Source: Patescibacteria group bacterium (lineage in GTDB: Bacteria; Patescibacteriota; Minisyncoccia; UBA6257; 02-FULL-45-10c). Taken from it: a stretch of 39,275 bases of DNA. How positions within the stretch are numbered: the stretch's first letter is position 1; every line of letters begins with the position of its first letter. Shown one piece after another: positions 7,542 through 15,404 of the stretch. Location of the stretch: the NCBI GenBank assembly GCA_018969615.1, contig JAGWYA010000007.1:1-39275 (forward strand), given 5' to 3'. The notes below the pieces were generated by a model. The model was not told the origin of the DNA. It was given only the letters and a program-made list of their open reading frames with translations, and did not search any database. Made by a program: the position numbers and the translations under genes.

Positions 7542-10500
7542 TTACTGATCTCCTTTCAATCGCTTGATCGCGGCGGCGATGATCTTTGAAATCACTTTCT
7601 TCCTCGCGGCCGTGTCCTTTGCTGACGGGGTCTTGTAGTTCGTTTTTACTGACCGCCCGCGTGTTACGCTTTCCGATGAAACTTCCTTGGCTGCCTGCTC
7701 TTCAAGGAACACATCGAACTCCTCCGGAGAAAAGAAGCGCAGCTTCGCACGCCCCTCCGCTTCAATATCTGCAGCAAGCCGCCTAACCTGATTCAGCTTT
7801 TTTTGTTCATTCGTTATGAAGGCCACAATATCGAATCCGGCTGCGAGGCATTTCTTGATGTTTTCAACTTCATATCCGGGCGAATTCGTTACCGAGATCT
7901 CACAAGCAATCGTTTTCTTGTCCCGAGTAAGAAGCACATCCACCCGTCCGGCCCCATTGAGAACCGTCTTTTCCTTTTCAACGAAATAGCCCAGCTCCTC
8001 ACCGCGATTTGTGATTAGTCGTTTAAAGTAGTCATGGAGCCCTTTCCCCCCTTCAGGTGATACAGCTTCCGCTTTCGATGAGGCGGGCATGGCCTCATCG
8101 TGCTGACGCTTCTCTTTCGGAGTCGCTGGCCTTGGTTTTACTTCTGGGCGCGGACGCGGCTTTTCGACCGGCGCCGGCAAATCCGTTTTTGGCGACTCAT
8201 TCACCGAAGATAGCGGCTCCCCGGGCTCAGGAGAAAGAGTCGCCAGTGGCGTAGCGTAGTGGGCCCGCGATGCGGCTATGGTTAGTCCCTTCTGCTCCTC
8301 ACCGCTCTTCACCCCCAACTCGCCGAAGATAAGGTCCAGCGGAACTGTATCGAGATTGAAATCGTTGTTCTTCGTGTCGATCCGGCACGCCGCCTCGCCC
8401 CGCTGCAGATTCAAAATGTCGCCCGCCGTAAAGAAGGAGAATCCCTCAGCCAGCTTCTTGGCGTCTTGCTCACCGACGCGATAGCACACACGGACAGCGG
8501 CATTGGAGAGGACCGCACTCGCAAGCTCCTCATCCCGGCTGGAGAGCTGCTGGAGGTCCTGATGGGCCAGCGTCAACCCGAGGCCGTACTTGCGCCCACC
8601 CGACAGGATCGAGGAGATCGAAGGCGTCACGAAATTATGGAACTCGTCCATGTAGAGGTTGAACAGGCTCCGGTTCTCTTTCGCCATGCTGTGCCGGCCA
8701 AGCGCCGCCGCGTAGAAGCCGGAGACCAGGAGGGAGCCCAGGAGGTACGCATTCTCAGCGCCGATCGCCCCATGCGTCAGCTTGGCGAGCACGATCTTCT
8801 TCCCGTTCATGAGGGCTGGGAAATTTAACTTGTTGTCCTTTTGCATCACCATGTGCCGGATCATCTTCGGAAGCAGAAAAGCGTTGAGGCGCGTGAGGAT
8901 TGGCGCCTGGGGGTGCCCGGAAAGCAGAGGGAACTGCTTCAACCAATAATGGCGGACGTTCTCATCGCGTACGGTTTCCAGGAACTTCAGTCGGAAGTCC
9001 TTCTCGGCAAGAAAATTCCGAAGATCTATCAGGGTCCCGCCCCGCGAGCTCTCCAGTATCGCCAGGATCGCGTTCGCAAGCACTGTATTCATCTGATCGC
9101 CCCACGTTGTAGAGAGGCGGCGGAAGACGGCAACCAGGTCCGTCGCAAGAACGGTCTTCTCCGCGTCTGAGCGCGCCGCCAGGATATTGAATCCGATGGG
9201 GTACTGCGCGTCGGAAGGGTCGAGCAGAAGAACATCGTCTCGCCGGTGTTCCGGTATATACTCCAGCACCTTATCAATCAAATCTCCGTGAGGGTCGATG
9301 ACGGCAACGCCGCCTCCGGAGAAGATGTCCATGATAATCAGATTGAAAAGGAGGCTGGACTTGCCGGTACCTGAAGCGCCGATGATATGCGTATGCCGCG
9401 AACGCACCTCATTGCCGACGACAACCGCATCGCGCCGCTCCTCGTGTCTGTTGATGCCAAGCAGAACCTGGCCGGGATGAAGCGACTTTACCTCCGCGTG
9501 CACATATCCGGACGGTGCCGCCTTGGTCCGCGCAGGGAGAAGTCGTATCTGAGGATGCCGTAGGCGGCCAGGCGGCAGGTGCACAAAGGAAAGCACCTCA
9601 TCCCGCGAAAACAACATCCCAGGACGACTGCTTATTCGCCACACGAAATCCGACCGATTCACGCCACCATGCCGGACACTTTTTCCCGACGTATGCCAGC
9701 GCCCGAGATAGTTTCCGGATTTCTCGCGTTGGCTCTGCAGACACTTATCAATCGACTCAACGATCACATTCATGCGCGTCTCACCCTTCGCACAGACCAT
9801 CATGCGCACGCGAGCGGCGAGTAACGGGCGAGAGAGCTTCCGCTCGGTGGCCTCCTCCTCACTATCCGGGAAAAGGCGAGGATAGTTCATATGGCGCGCT
9901 TCGACATCCCACTGCCAAAGTTTGTGGATGCCATCATTCATCCACCCCGGCAGTTCCTGGAAAAACACTTGGAGCGATCCGCACTCGCTGGCGCCCAGGT
10001 CCAGCAGCATGTCCACGAAAGGCTCCAGAGGGTCATCGTTGGGCTGCCAAAATCGTAGCGGGAGCAAGAAGTCCCGGGCAAAGCCATAGTCATAGATCAC
10101 GTCTGACATCTCCAAAGATCGCCCGAAGGTCTTGCAATACCGATCGTGGAGTTCGCCGCGCGTCTCAATAAGGCTGACACCCTCCAGATGTTCCTCAAGA
10201 ACGCTGCGAACCGCTCGGCGGTTGATCTCCTCACACGCGAATTGGAATTTCACATGCCCGTCGAGGGCAACGACTTCAAAGGAGATATAGGGGCAGGCCG
10301 CGAGCTTCCACACCGCCGCTTCCCATTCTTCGCGAGAAGGCATCTTCCCAGAAGGGAACTGCATTTGGAGCTCGACGGGTTCGGGGACTTTTTTCGGTGA
10401 AGGCGGGTTCCAGGGGAGATCCGGAACACGCTCAAAAGTCGGCGGCAGCTTCGGCCATGGCTGAGCCCACCCGAGCCGCATCAAGAACTTATGCATGGAC

Positions 10501-10688
10501 CCATCCGGTGGCGGATCGGGTTGAACCCATGTGGGCTCCGGCAGAGAAAAGAATCCCTGCGGGAATGGCGGCATGAGGTCTACATATTGCGCAAAGAACT
10601 TATGCTCGCCCTGAAAAATCGGCATCCACTGCTTCATTTGCCACTGAAGGAGTTTAAACTGTGACTTGCGCAGCTCTTCATCGGTCAT
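7542..10688 (-). CDS. VirD4/TraG-type ATPase fused to a PD-(D/E)XK-like nuclease domain
   Basis: A 1048-residue multi-domain protein. Residues 1-400 are an unrecognised N-terminal region. Residues about 405-790 are a VirD4/TraG/HerA-type motor: Walker A GASGTGKS (437-444), AVIDPHGD (462-469), LYMDEFHNF (678-686) and a TLAHQDLQQL arginine-finger-like region. A proline-rich linker (about 820-880) leads to a C-terminal domain with E897/E898, GRVDVLL (D917) and IACEISVTN (E930), the pattern of a PD-(D/E)XK nuclease core, followed by a basic tail. The motor family pumps DNA through conjugation or repair complexes. With its own nuclease it could be a DNA-processing defence enzyme or a coupling protein for transfer. 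It starts at ATG 10688 after a GGAG box and follows a shorter ATPase of the same family. No other secretion genes are visible. Confidence 0.82.
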   Translation of the reverse strand: MTDEELRKSQFKLLQWQMKQWMPIFQGEHKFFAQYVDLMPPFPQGFFSLPEPTWVQPDPPPDGSMHKFLMRLGWAQPWPKLPPTFERVPDLPWNPPSPKKVPEPVELQMQFPSGKMPSREEWEAAVWKLAACPYISFEVVALDGHVKFQFACEEINRRAVRSVLEEHLEGVSLIETRGELHDRYCKTFGRSLEMSDVIYDYGFARDFLLPLRFWQPNDDPLEPFVDMLLDLGASECGSLQVFFQELPGWMNDGIHKLWQWDVEARHMNYPRLFPDSEEEATERKLSRPLLAARVRMMVCAKGETRMNVIVESIDKCLQSQREKSGNYLGRWHTSGKSVRHGGVNRSDFVWRISSRPGMLFSRDEVLSFVHLPPGRLRHPQIRLLPARTKAAPSGYVHAEVKSLHPGQVLLGINRHEERRDAVVVGNEVRSRHTHIIGASGTGKSSLLFNLIIMDIFSGGGVAVIDPHGDLIDKVLEYIPEHRRDDVLLLDPSDAQYPIGFNILAARSDAEKTVLATDLVAVFRRLSTTWGDQMNTVLANAILAILESSRGGTLIDLRNFLAEKDFRLKFLETVRDENVRHYWLKQFPLLSGHPQAPILTRLNAFLLPKMIRHMVMQKDNKLNFPALMNGKKIVLAKLTHGAIGAENAYLLGSLLVSGFYAAALGRHSMAKENRSLFNLYMDEFHNFVTPSISSILSGGRKYGLGLTLAHQDLQQLSSRDEELASAVLSNAAVRVCYRVGEQDAKKLAEGFSFFTAGDILNLQRGEAACRIDTKNNDFNLDTVPLDLIFGELGVKSGEEQKGLTIAASRAHYATPLATLSPEPGEPLSSVNESPKTDLPAPVEKPRPRPEVKPRPATPKEKRQHDEAMPASSKAEAVSPEGGKGLHDYFKRLITNRGEELGYFVEKEKTVLNGAGRVDVLLTRDKKTIACEISVTNSPGYEVENIKKCLAAGFDIVAFITNEQKKLNQVRRLAADIEAEGRAKLRFFSPEEFDVFLEEQAAKEVSSESVTRGRSVKTNYKTPSAKDTAARKKVISKIIAAAIKRLKGDQ

Positions 10689-10716
10689 GGGGGCGGGCTC
10701 CGCTCAGAATGCTACT

Positions 10717-10745
10717 GGTATACCCCCACTATGCAACTTTCGCAA
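10717..10745 (-). promoter_or_regulatory. Candidate promoter for the ATPase-nuclease gene
   Basis: On the minus strand TTGCGA (10745-10740) and TATACC (10722-10717) are separated by 17 nt and lie about 30 nt upstream of the start at 10688. The boxes are imperfect. Found by eye. Confidence 0.4.
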
Positions 10746-10762
10746 GAAGACTCGATCAGGCG

Positions 10763-10801
10763 CGTTGACTTTCCGTTGATGTTCCTTTGAGGAACCGTTG
10801 A
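10763..10801. repeat. Three phased CGTTGA repeats
   Basis: CGTTGA occurs at 10763, 10774 and 10796, spaced 11 and 22 bp, that is on one face of the helix. A short hairpin (GTTCCT-TTG-AGGAAC) lies between the last two. The array sits just upstream of the candidate promoter of the ATPase-nuclease gene and just past the end of the short ATPase gene, so it may bind a regulator. Confidence 0.45.
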
Positions 10802-10810
10802 GTTTCGAAT

Positions 10811-11983
10811 CTAGGGGATCTCCTGCAGCGTCTCGGCGCTGAATGCCTTGCCGACGCGGCCGTCCACCATGAGCTTCAGATAGATGTGGAAGTTGGGAAG
10901 GTTAATGAGGTCGTGCGCCGAGAACTCGGGGTAGAACTCCTTCTCGACCACCTCGGCATCCCGCAGGCCGATGCGGAAGGCGATCTTCGTGCTCACGTTC
11001 CCGAAGATGGCGTCCCGCACCTCCGGTTCGAGCTGGGACAGGTACTGATGGGCTATCGTGAGGTTCAAGCGGTACTTCCGCAACTCGCTCAGCATGTTCG
11101 CCGTGCTGAACGTCGTGAAGTTCTGGAACTCGTCGAGGTACAGGAAGAAGTCCTTGCGCTCACGCTCGGGGATGTCTGCGCGACTCAAGGCTGCGAGTCC
11201 CAGGTGAGAGACGAGCATAGCCCCGAGGAGAGCGGAGTTATCGCCTCCGATGCGCCCTTTGGCGAGGTTCACCAGAAGAATCTTCCCTTCGTCCATAATG
11301 CGGCGCATATCCAGGTTCTCCCGCCCCTCCGTCATGATGCGGTGGATGACCGGATCGGAGAGGAACGCGCCAACTTTGTTCTGAATCGGGCCGAGTGATT
11401 CGGCCTTATAGCGCGGCGTGTATTTTTCAAACTCCAAGTACCAGAAGCGGCGCACCTGCGGATTAGAAACACGCGCGAGCGCCTTGCGCCGGAAGACCTC
11501 GTCGGCATAGAGGCGCGTCACATCGCCGAGAGTCGCGCCAGGCTGCTCAAGAAGGGTCAGGAGCGTGTTGCGCAGGATGTATTCCATGCGCGGACCCCAG
11601 GTCGTAACCCAAATCTTCTGGAAGGCCTCCAGAACACCGGAGGCGGCGAGCGGCCGGCGATGCGGCGGCACGTCGCGCAACGGATTGAAGCCGTACGGAC
11701 ACGCCGGGTCCGGAATGTTGAAGTAGATCACGTCCTTCTTCCGGTCCTCGGGGATGAACCTGGCGATGCGGTCCACAAAATCGCCGTGCGGGTCGATCAC
11801 GGCCAGGCCTTGGCCGTTCCGCATGTCCTGGACGATCATCGTCTCCAGAAGCGTCGTCTTGCCCGTCCCGGTCTGCCCGATGACGTACATGTGGTGCCGC
11901 CGGTCTGATGCCTTGATGCCGAACTTCCGCCGGTTATTGCGGAAGTTCGTTTCTGCGAAAACTGTAACGGGATCGCCGATCAT
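10811..11983 (-). CDS. Short VirD4/TraG-type DNA translocase ATPase
   Basis: A 390-residue protein that is almost only the motor domain: GQTGTGKT (Walker A, 36-43), AVIDPHGD (61-68), FLYLDEFQNF (Walker B region, about 285) and LTIAHQYLSQL. It is clearly related to the motor of the neighbouring 1048-residue protein but lacks its N-terminal region and nuclease tail. Such stand-alone TraG/VirD4-like ATPases move DNA in conjugation-like systems. It has no obvious membrane segments, unlike classical VirD4. It starts right after a terminator, so it has its own promoter or depends on read-through. The two ATPases could form a mixed ring or act in sequence; this is inference. Confidence 0.85.
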   Translation of the reverse strand: MIGDPVTVFAETNFRNNRRKFGIKASDRRHHMYVIGQTGTGKTTLLETMIVQDMRNGQGLAVIDPHGDFVDRIARFIPEDRKKDVIYFNIPDPACPYGFNPLRDVPPHRRPLAASGVLEAFQKIWVTTWGPRMEYILRNTLLTLLEQPGATLGDVTRLYADEVFRRKALARVSNPQVRRFWYLEFEKYTPRYKAESLGPIQNKVGAFLSDPVIHRIMTEGRENLDMRRIMDEGKILLVNLAKGRIGGDNSALLGAMLVSHLGLAALSRADIPERERKDFFLYLDEFQNFTTFSTANMLSELRKYRLNLTIAHQYLSQLEPEVRDAIFGNVSTKIAFRIGLRDAEVVEKEFYPEFSAHDLINLPNFHIYLKLMVDGRVGKAFSAETLQEIP

Positions 11984-12011
11984 GGTCCCATTCTCGGACA
12001 GGGGCGCGGAG

Positions 12012-12051
12012 AAAAAACGTCAAGGGAAGTTGCCGGAAGAGGCAACTTCCC
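12012..12051 (-). terminator. Intrinsic terminator after the beta-barrel gene
   Basis: On the minus strand an 11-bp perfect stem (GGGAAGTTGCC / GGCAACTTCCC) with a 6-nt loop is followed by TTGACGTTTTTT. It ends the transcript of the gene at 12079-12720. Confidence 0.8.
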
Positions 12052-12078
12052 CTGGGGCGATTCCCGACGGGCGAACGG

Positions 12079-12720
12079 CTACCAGTAGTAGGCGAGGCTC
12101 AGTTTGGGAATCCAGCCGTCTGCTTGAAAGAATGCCCCCTGCTTCGGCGTCGTCTTGGTGCTCATCGCGATGGACTGAGCCTCCACTCCGTCATCGAAGC
12201 TCACGACCAATGCAGACGCGATTCTGTCCGAATCAGGCGACTTCCAGCCTTTCACCTTCCAGTCGATGCCGAAATTCCAATCCGCCATGGCCGCAAATGG
12301 AGCCTGGTCGTACATGCTGCTCACCTTGGATGCCGGCCCCATGGCGAAGCTGAAAAATGTGTGCCAGCCGATCGGCCAGCGCTTCGGGTCCTCGAACGTG
12401 TTGGAGTAGTAGCCGAGCCCGAAGCCTCCGCCGATGAAATTGAGTTTGCCGCGCGGGGTGCTAAAGCGGCGCGCGCGGAGAAGGAGGCCGTACGTAAGAT
12501 GGAGGAACCGTTTGTGGAACATCCAGTTGAGATCGAGCCCCCTCACGGTGTCACGGTCCTGGCTTACCTGCTTTCCGTTCGCGTCCAGCGTCTCTTGGGT
12601 GCGCCCGAGAGCGAAGCCGAGCCCCAGGGACTCACGCCGCGAATACGCGGCGTGCACCGGAGCCGCAAGGCCCACGCTCAGGAGCCAGAACGCTCCGAAC
12701 CAACGGAATACCTTCCGCAT
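12079..12720 (-). CDS. Secreted beta-barrel-like protein 1 (hypothetical)
   Basis: A 213-residue protein with a clear signal peptide (hydrophobic residues 8-20, A-x-A-type end PVHAA). The mature part alternates polar and hydrophobic residues, is rich in glycine and aromatic residues (FIGGGFGLGYYSNTF), and ends in an aromatic residue (LSLAYYW), as outer-membrane beta-barrel proteins do. No enzyme motif is seen. A GGGAGGGGG box precedes ATG 12720. It forms a pair with the next upstream gene, which has the same layout. An outer-membrane protein is unexpected if the host belongs to the Candidate Phyla Radiation, so these two genes may come from a Gram-negative donor. The function is unknown. Confidence 0.65.
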   Translation of the reverse strand: MRKVFRWFGAFWLLSVGLAAPVHAAYSRRESLGLGFALGRTQETLDANGKQVSQDRDTVRGLDLNWMFHKRFLHLTYGLLLRARRFSTPRGKLNFIGGGFGLGYYSNTFEDPKRWPIGWHTFFSFAMGPASKVSSMYDQAPFAAMADWNFGIDWKVKGWKSPDSDRIASALVVSFDDGVEAQSIAMSTKTTPKQGAFFQADGWIPKLSLAYYW

Positions 12721-12746
12721 GCCCCCTCCCTCTGAGTCTACGAATG

Positions 12747-12784
12747 AGCCCCTCCCCGACGCCTGGGAACGCCGGAGAGGGGCT
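12747..12784. other. GC-rich hairpin between the two beta-barrel genes
   Basis: An imperfect inverted repeat (AGCCCCTCCCCG / CGGAGAGGGGCT, one mismatch) lies in the 91-nt gap between the genes. There is no T-run on either side, so it is more likely an RNA processing or stability element than a full terminator. Confidence 0.4.
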
Positions 12785-12811
12785 TCCCGTCCGAACTTTC
12801 AGCCGCCGAAC

Positions 12812-13501
12812 TTAGTAGCGCGCACCCACGAACGCGCCGAAGGTGTTCCACGGCACGAAGCCGCCACGGGCGAAACCCGCGTAACGAACACCCACAGACA
12901 CCATCTTGTACGCGATGGCCGGTGAAAGCTCCCACGTCATCCATCCGTTCGTCGGCCCTTTGCTGCAGGGCGCCTTTCCGACGCTCGTACCGGTTGCAGA
13001 GCAGGAGTCCGTCTCGGCATCCACCGCCATGCCGAGGCCGGCTTCCAGGTCCGCGCTCCACGGTCCGGAGATCGCGATTTCCTTATGGACCTCTCCGAGA
13101 ATGCGGAAGGTGTTATTCGTCGCCTTGTTCGTGGAGCTTCCGGGACCGCCAGGGGAGGTCGAGGTCGTGTCGATCTTTCCCGAAACATCCGGTCCCCCGT
13201 ACAGATAGCCCAGGCTCGGCCCCACCATGATGCCGTCCATCTTCTTGAGGGCCCCCAGCCGGAAGCCGAAAGCCCCGTCGGTGGCGACGCTCGCGGAACA
13301 GGACGTTGCGCCTAAAGCGAGCGCATCGGCGCAGGCGGCGCTCCCATCGGCGAACTTGGCGTTGCCGACGCCCAGGTAATCGAAGCTCCCGGTCACATGC
13401 CACGAATCAGCGGCAAAGGCTCCGGTCGAGACGAGCGCCAACGCCATCAGCATCAGCACGGCTCCGCGCATCCGGAACGCGGACGAGTATTGTTTCTTCA
13501 T
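12812..13501 (-). CDS. Secreted beta-barrel-like protein 2 (hypothetical)
   Basis: A 229-residue protein with a typical signal peptide (basic start, hydrophobic core LMLMALALVSTG, cleavage near AFAA). The mature part shows alternating beta-strand patterns (SFDYLGVGNAKF, GVRYAGFARGGF) and ends in Tyr after a strand (GAFVGARY), as outer-membrane barrels do. Four cysteines (CADAL, TSCSAS, DSCSAT, PCSKG) may form two disulfides. GGAGGAGG 6 nt before ATG 13501 is a strong ribosome binding site. It is followed on the same strand by protein 1. No function can be assigned. Confidence 0.65.
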   Translation of the reverse strand: MKKQYSSAFRMRGAVLMLMALALVSTGAFAADSWHVTGSFDYLGVGNAKFADGSAACADALALGATSCSASVATDGAFGFRLGALKKMDGIMVGPSLGYLYGGPDVSGKIDTTSTSPGGPGSSTNKATNNTFRILGEVHKEIAISGPWSADLEAGLGMAVDAETDSCSATGTSVGKAPCSKGPTNGWMTWELSPAIAYKMVSVGVRYAGFARGGFVPWNTFGAFVGARY

Positions 13502-13548
13502 TCTGTTCCTCCTCCCCGCAGGGAATCGTTGAATAGCAACCGTCCGCG

Positions 13549-13743
13549 CTACCGCGCCCGGTCGTCCTTCCCGTCCTTGAAGCCGTCCCGGTACGCGTCC
13601 GAGCCCGCCCGGGGTCCGCCGTCGAGGCCCAACGTGAACAGCGCCATCAACGGCCGGGAGCCGTCATCGAACCGCTCGCCGTCTTTGCCGTCTTCGTAGC
13701 CGCGCTGGTACTCCCGCAGCTCCTGCCGAGTCTTAGGGTCCAT
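13549..13743 (-). CDS. Small protein with two DGK repeats
   Basis: A 64-residue acidic protein. The start is set at ATG 13743 by a perfect AGGAGGTG box 5 nt upstream; an upstream in-frame start at 13836 lacks one. Two copies of a motif are visible, QRGYEDGKDGE and AYRDGFKDGKDDR, separated by a short hydrophobic stretch. The Gly-Tyr-x-Asp-Gly motif is seen in small proteins of unknown role. It precedes the beta-barrel pair on the same strand and may share their transcript. Confidence 0.55.
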   Translation of the reverse strand: MDPKTRQELREYQRGYEDGKDGERFDDGSRPLMALFTLGLDGGPRAGSDAYRDGFKDGKDDRAR

Positions 13744-13922
13744 AGGAACACCTCCTGTCCCAGCGTCTACGATGGACCCGGCAATTAGTTCCATCAGAAA
13801 ACGCCATAGGTTAGCAGTCCGGCCCTCGGAAAGCAATACTATAGGTTCTTTTTTACATACAACACTTATGGTATCTCGCGCACCACAAGGGGCGTTTGTG
13901 AGAATGGCCCTCAGGAACGACC

Positions 13923-14273
13923 ATGCCCGAGGACATCTATCGACACATCGGCAGGCGGGTGCGCGAAGAGCGCGCGAAGCGGGGCTGGACTCAGGAACAG
14001 CTTGCCGAACGCATCGACGCCCACGTTTCCTTTGTCGGCCAGCTCGAGCGCGGCATTAAGAAGCCGAGCCTTGCGACCATCAAGAAGATCGCCGAAGCGT
14101 TCGGCATCAAGGCCGGCGATATCCTCGACGAAGCCTCGCCGTCAAAAAAGCCGCGCTCAGGAGAGCGCCGGTTTGCGGATCTCCTGCATGGCTACTCCCA
14201 CAGCCAGCAGGACTCGCTTATTCGTATCTTCCGCCAGCTCGCCCGCCAGTTGAAGAAGTTCCCCAAGAAGTAG
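13923..14273 (+). CDS. XRE-family helix-turn-helix regulator
   Basis: A 116-residue protein with a cro/cI-type HTH at residues 8-62 (RVREERAKRGWTQEQLAERI, then VSFVGQLERGIKKPS). The rest is a basic C-terminal tail with no sensing domain. AGGA lies about 8 nt upstream of the ATG. It is transcribed away from the small DGK gene, and its 3' end is 21 nt before a promoter whose -35 box is embedded in a palindrome, a plausible target for this regulator. Such regulators often control restriction systems and mobile islands. Confidence 0.9.
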   Translation: MPEDIYRHIGRRVREERAKRGWTQEQLAERIDAHVSFVGQLERGIKKPSLATIKKIAEAFGIKAGDILDEASPSKKPRSGERRFADLLHGYSHSQQDSLIRIFRQLARQLKKFPKK

Positions 14274-14294
14274 CCTCCGGCCAAAGGGGGGCCC

Positions 14295-14324
14295 TTGACA
14301 AGTGTCAAGCGGGAGGGGTATAAT
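14295..14324 (+). promoter_or_regulatory. Consensus promoter with palindromic operator
   Basis: TTGACA (14295-14300) and TATAAT (14319-14324) both match the sigma-70 consensus, with an 18-nt spacer. The -35 box is half of a hyphenated palindrome, TTGACA-AG-TGTCAA (14295-14308), where a repressor could block polymerase. The adjacent XRE protein is the obvious candidate. Confidence 0.8.
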
Positions 14325-14330
14325 CCGTTT

Positions 14331-14399
14331 AGTTCCAATATAAACGCCCATATGATGTGCTGGGCGTCATCAGGGGGGCGAGAAATCGCCCCCCTTTTT
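14331..14399 (+). ncRNA. Leader RNA or small RNA upstream of the NYN gene
   Basis: Transcription from the promoter at 14295 should start near 14331 and stop at the terminator ending at 14399, giving about 69 nt. The RNA has two hairpins: ACGCCCA / TGGGCGT (14344-14350 with 14361-14367) and the terminator stem. CGCCC at 14345-14349 could pair with GGGCG at 14376-14380 instead, which would break the terminator. So this may be an attenuator leader for the gene starting at 14433, or a free small RNA. Confidence 0.55.
14373..14399 (+). terminator. Strong intrinsic terminator in the NYN leader
   Basis: A 9-bp perfect stem (GGGGGGCGA / TCGCCCCCC) closed by a GAAA tetraloop, followed by TTTTT. It lies only 34 nt before the NYN start codon, which suggests regulated read-through. 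Confidence 0.85.
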
Positions 14400-14432
14400 C
14401 TTTGCTCGCAATCTCTCGCCTTCGGAGGCCAC

Positions 14433-15404
14433 GTGAAAGTCGCCCTATTCTTCGATGGGAAAAACTTCTATAAGGGTTTGACTCGGTTTAATTCCTCGCT
14501 ACAAGTCGACTACAAGAAATTTGCGAAGTGGATGACCGAAAAGGTCGCCGGACCAAGCGGTGTCTTCGTCGGCGCTCATTACTACACCGGATTCCTCGAG
14601 AATTCAAAATCCACGTTTGGGCGATCATTCCATAATTTCCTCAGCTCACTCGAACAAGAGCCGGGCTACTTCGTTCAGCGGGAACCGCGTGTCGTTCGAA
14701 CGCATCGCTGCAGACTTTGCGGTGGGACCTCAAAATACGACACTGAGAAACGCGTAGACACCCGGATCGTAGCGGATCTCATTCACTATGCTCATGTTGG
14801 CTCGTTTGATATAGCGGTCCTCTCGTCCGGGGATCAAGACATGATCCCTGCTACAGAAGCAGTTAAGCGAATCGGGAAACGAATCAATGTGGCGACATGG
14901 GGCTACAAAGGACTTTCCAGAGACTTGCGCGTAAGCGCTTTCGACATCATCGATCTTCGCGCGGGAGCGAACAACTTTTCGACGACTCGCCCGCATTCAC
15001 CATTTAGCAGACCCAAGAGAGCACCCCTGCCAACTGCCACAGCAATGCCCTCTGCGTCAGCTTCACGACCAGCGCCTTCCCCAGCATCGCCGACAACCAC
15101 AACCACTCCGGCTTCCGCGCCCGCCGCGCCAGCAACGTCCAGTGGCTCAGCTTCGGTCTCTCTGACAAGCGCAGAGGACGCCTGTCTCAAATCCGTTCAG
15201 AAGGCTTTGGCGGTAATGAAGTCAAAAGCCTCCGGCTATCTTTCTGAGATGTATTTCATAAACAAATGGTTGGCCAACCCGCCTGTTCCAGCCGCAGGTC
15301 TCACGCGCAAGGCAGTGGTGGACTCGCTCGTCGCGAAGAAGCTCCTTCAGCGGAAGTCGGTTTCGTCGCCAACAGGGGCATCCGTCACAGTGCTTGAAAT
15401 CTAA
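14433..15404 (+). CDS. NYN-domain (LabA/DUF88-like) ribonuclease-type protein
   Basis: A 323-residue protein starting at GTG 14433, with GGAGG 5 nt upstream; an ATG frame extending to 14295 overlaps the promoter and is rejected. The N-terminal ~175 residues are a NYN/PIN-like domain: VKVALFFDGKNFY with D8, a CRLC cysteine pair at 93-96, KRVDTRIVADL with D109, and LSSGDQDM with D134 and D136. These acids form the metal-binding site of this nuclease fold. A Pro/Ala/Ser/Thr-rich linker leads to a C-terminal ~75-residue helical domain that may be a winged helix of the type often joined to NYN domains. A role in RNA cleavage or processing is likely. Its leader carries a terminator, so expression may be attenuated. 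Confidence 0.85.
   Translation: MKVALFFDGKNFYKGLTRFNSSLQVDYKKFAKWMTEKVAGPSGVFVGAHYYTGFLENSKSTFGRSFHNFLSSLEQEPGYFVQREPRVVRTHRCRLCGGTSKYDTEKRVDTRIVADLIHYAHVGSFDIAVLSSGDQDMIPATEAVKRIGKRINVATWGYKGLSRDLRVSAFDIIDLRAGANNFSTTRPHSPFSRPKRAPLPTATAMPSASASRPAPSPASPTTTTTPASAPAAPATSSGSASVSLTSAEDACLKSVQKALAVMKSKASGYLSEMYFINKWLANPPVPAAGLTRKAVVDSLVAKKLLQRKSVSSPTGASVTVLEI

Noticed and set aside
9515-10171. A 218-codon plus-strand frame
   Set aside because: Antisense to the ATPase-nuclease gene; the composition is typical of a shadow frame.
14295-14432. An N-terminal extension of the NYN protein
   Set aside because: It would start inside the promoter and read through the terminator. The GTG at 14433 has a good ribosome binding site and begins the domain.
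1-15400. An integrated phage or classical conjugative element
   Set aside because: No integrase, relaxase, capsid or mating-channel genes are seen. Only two VirD4-like ATPases hint at transfer.
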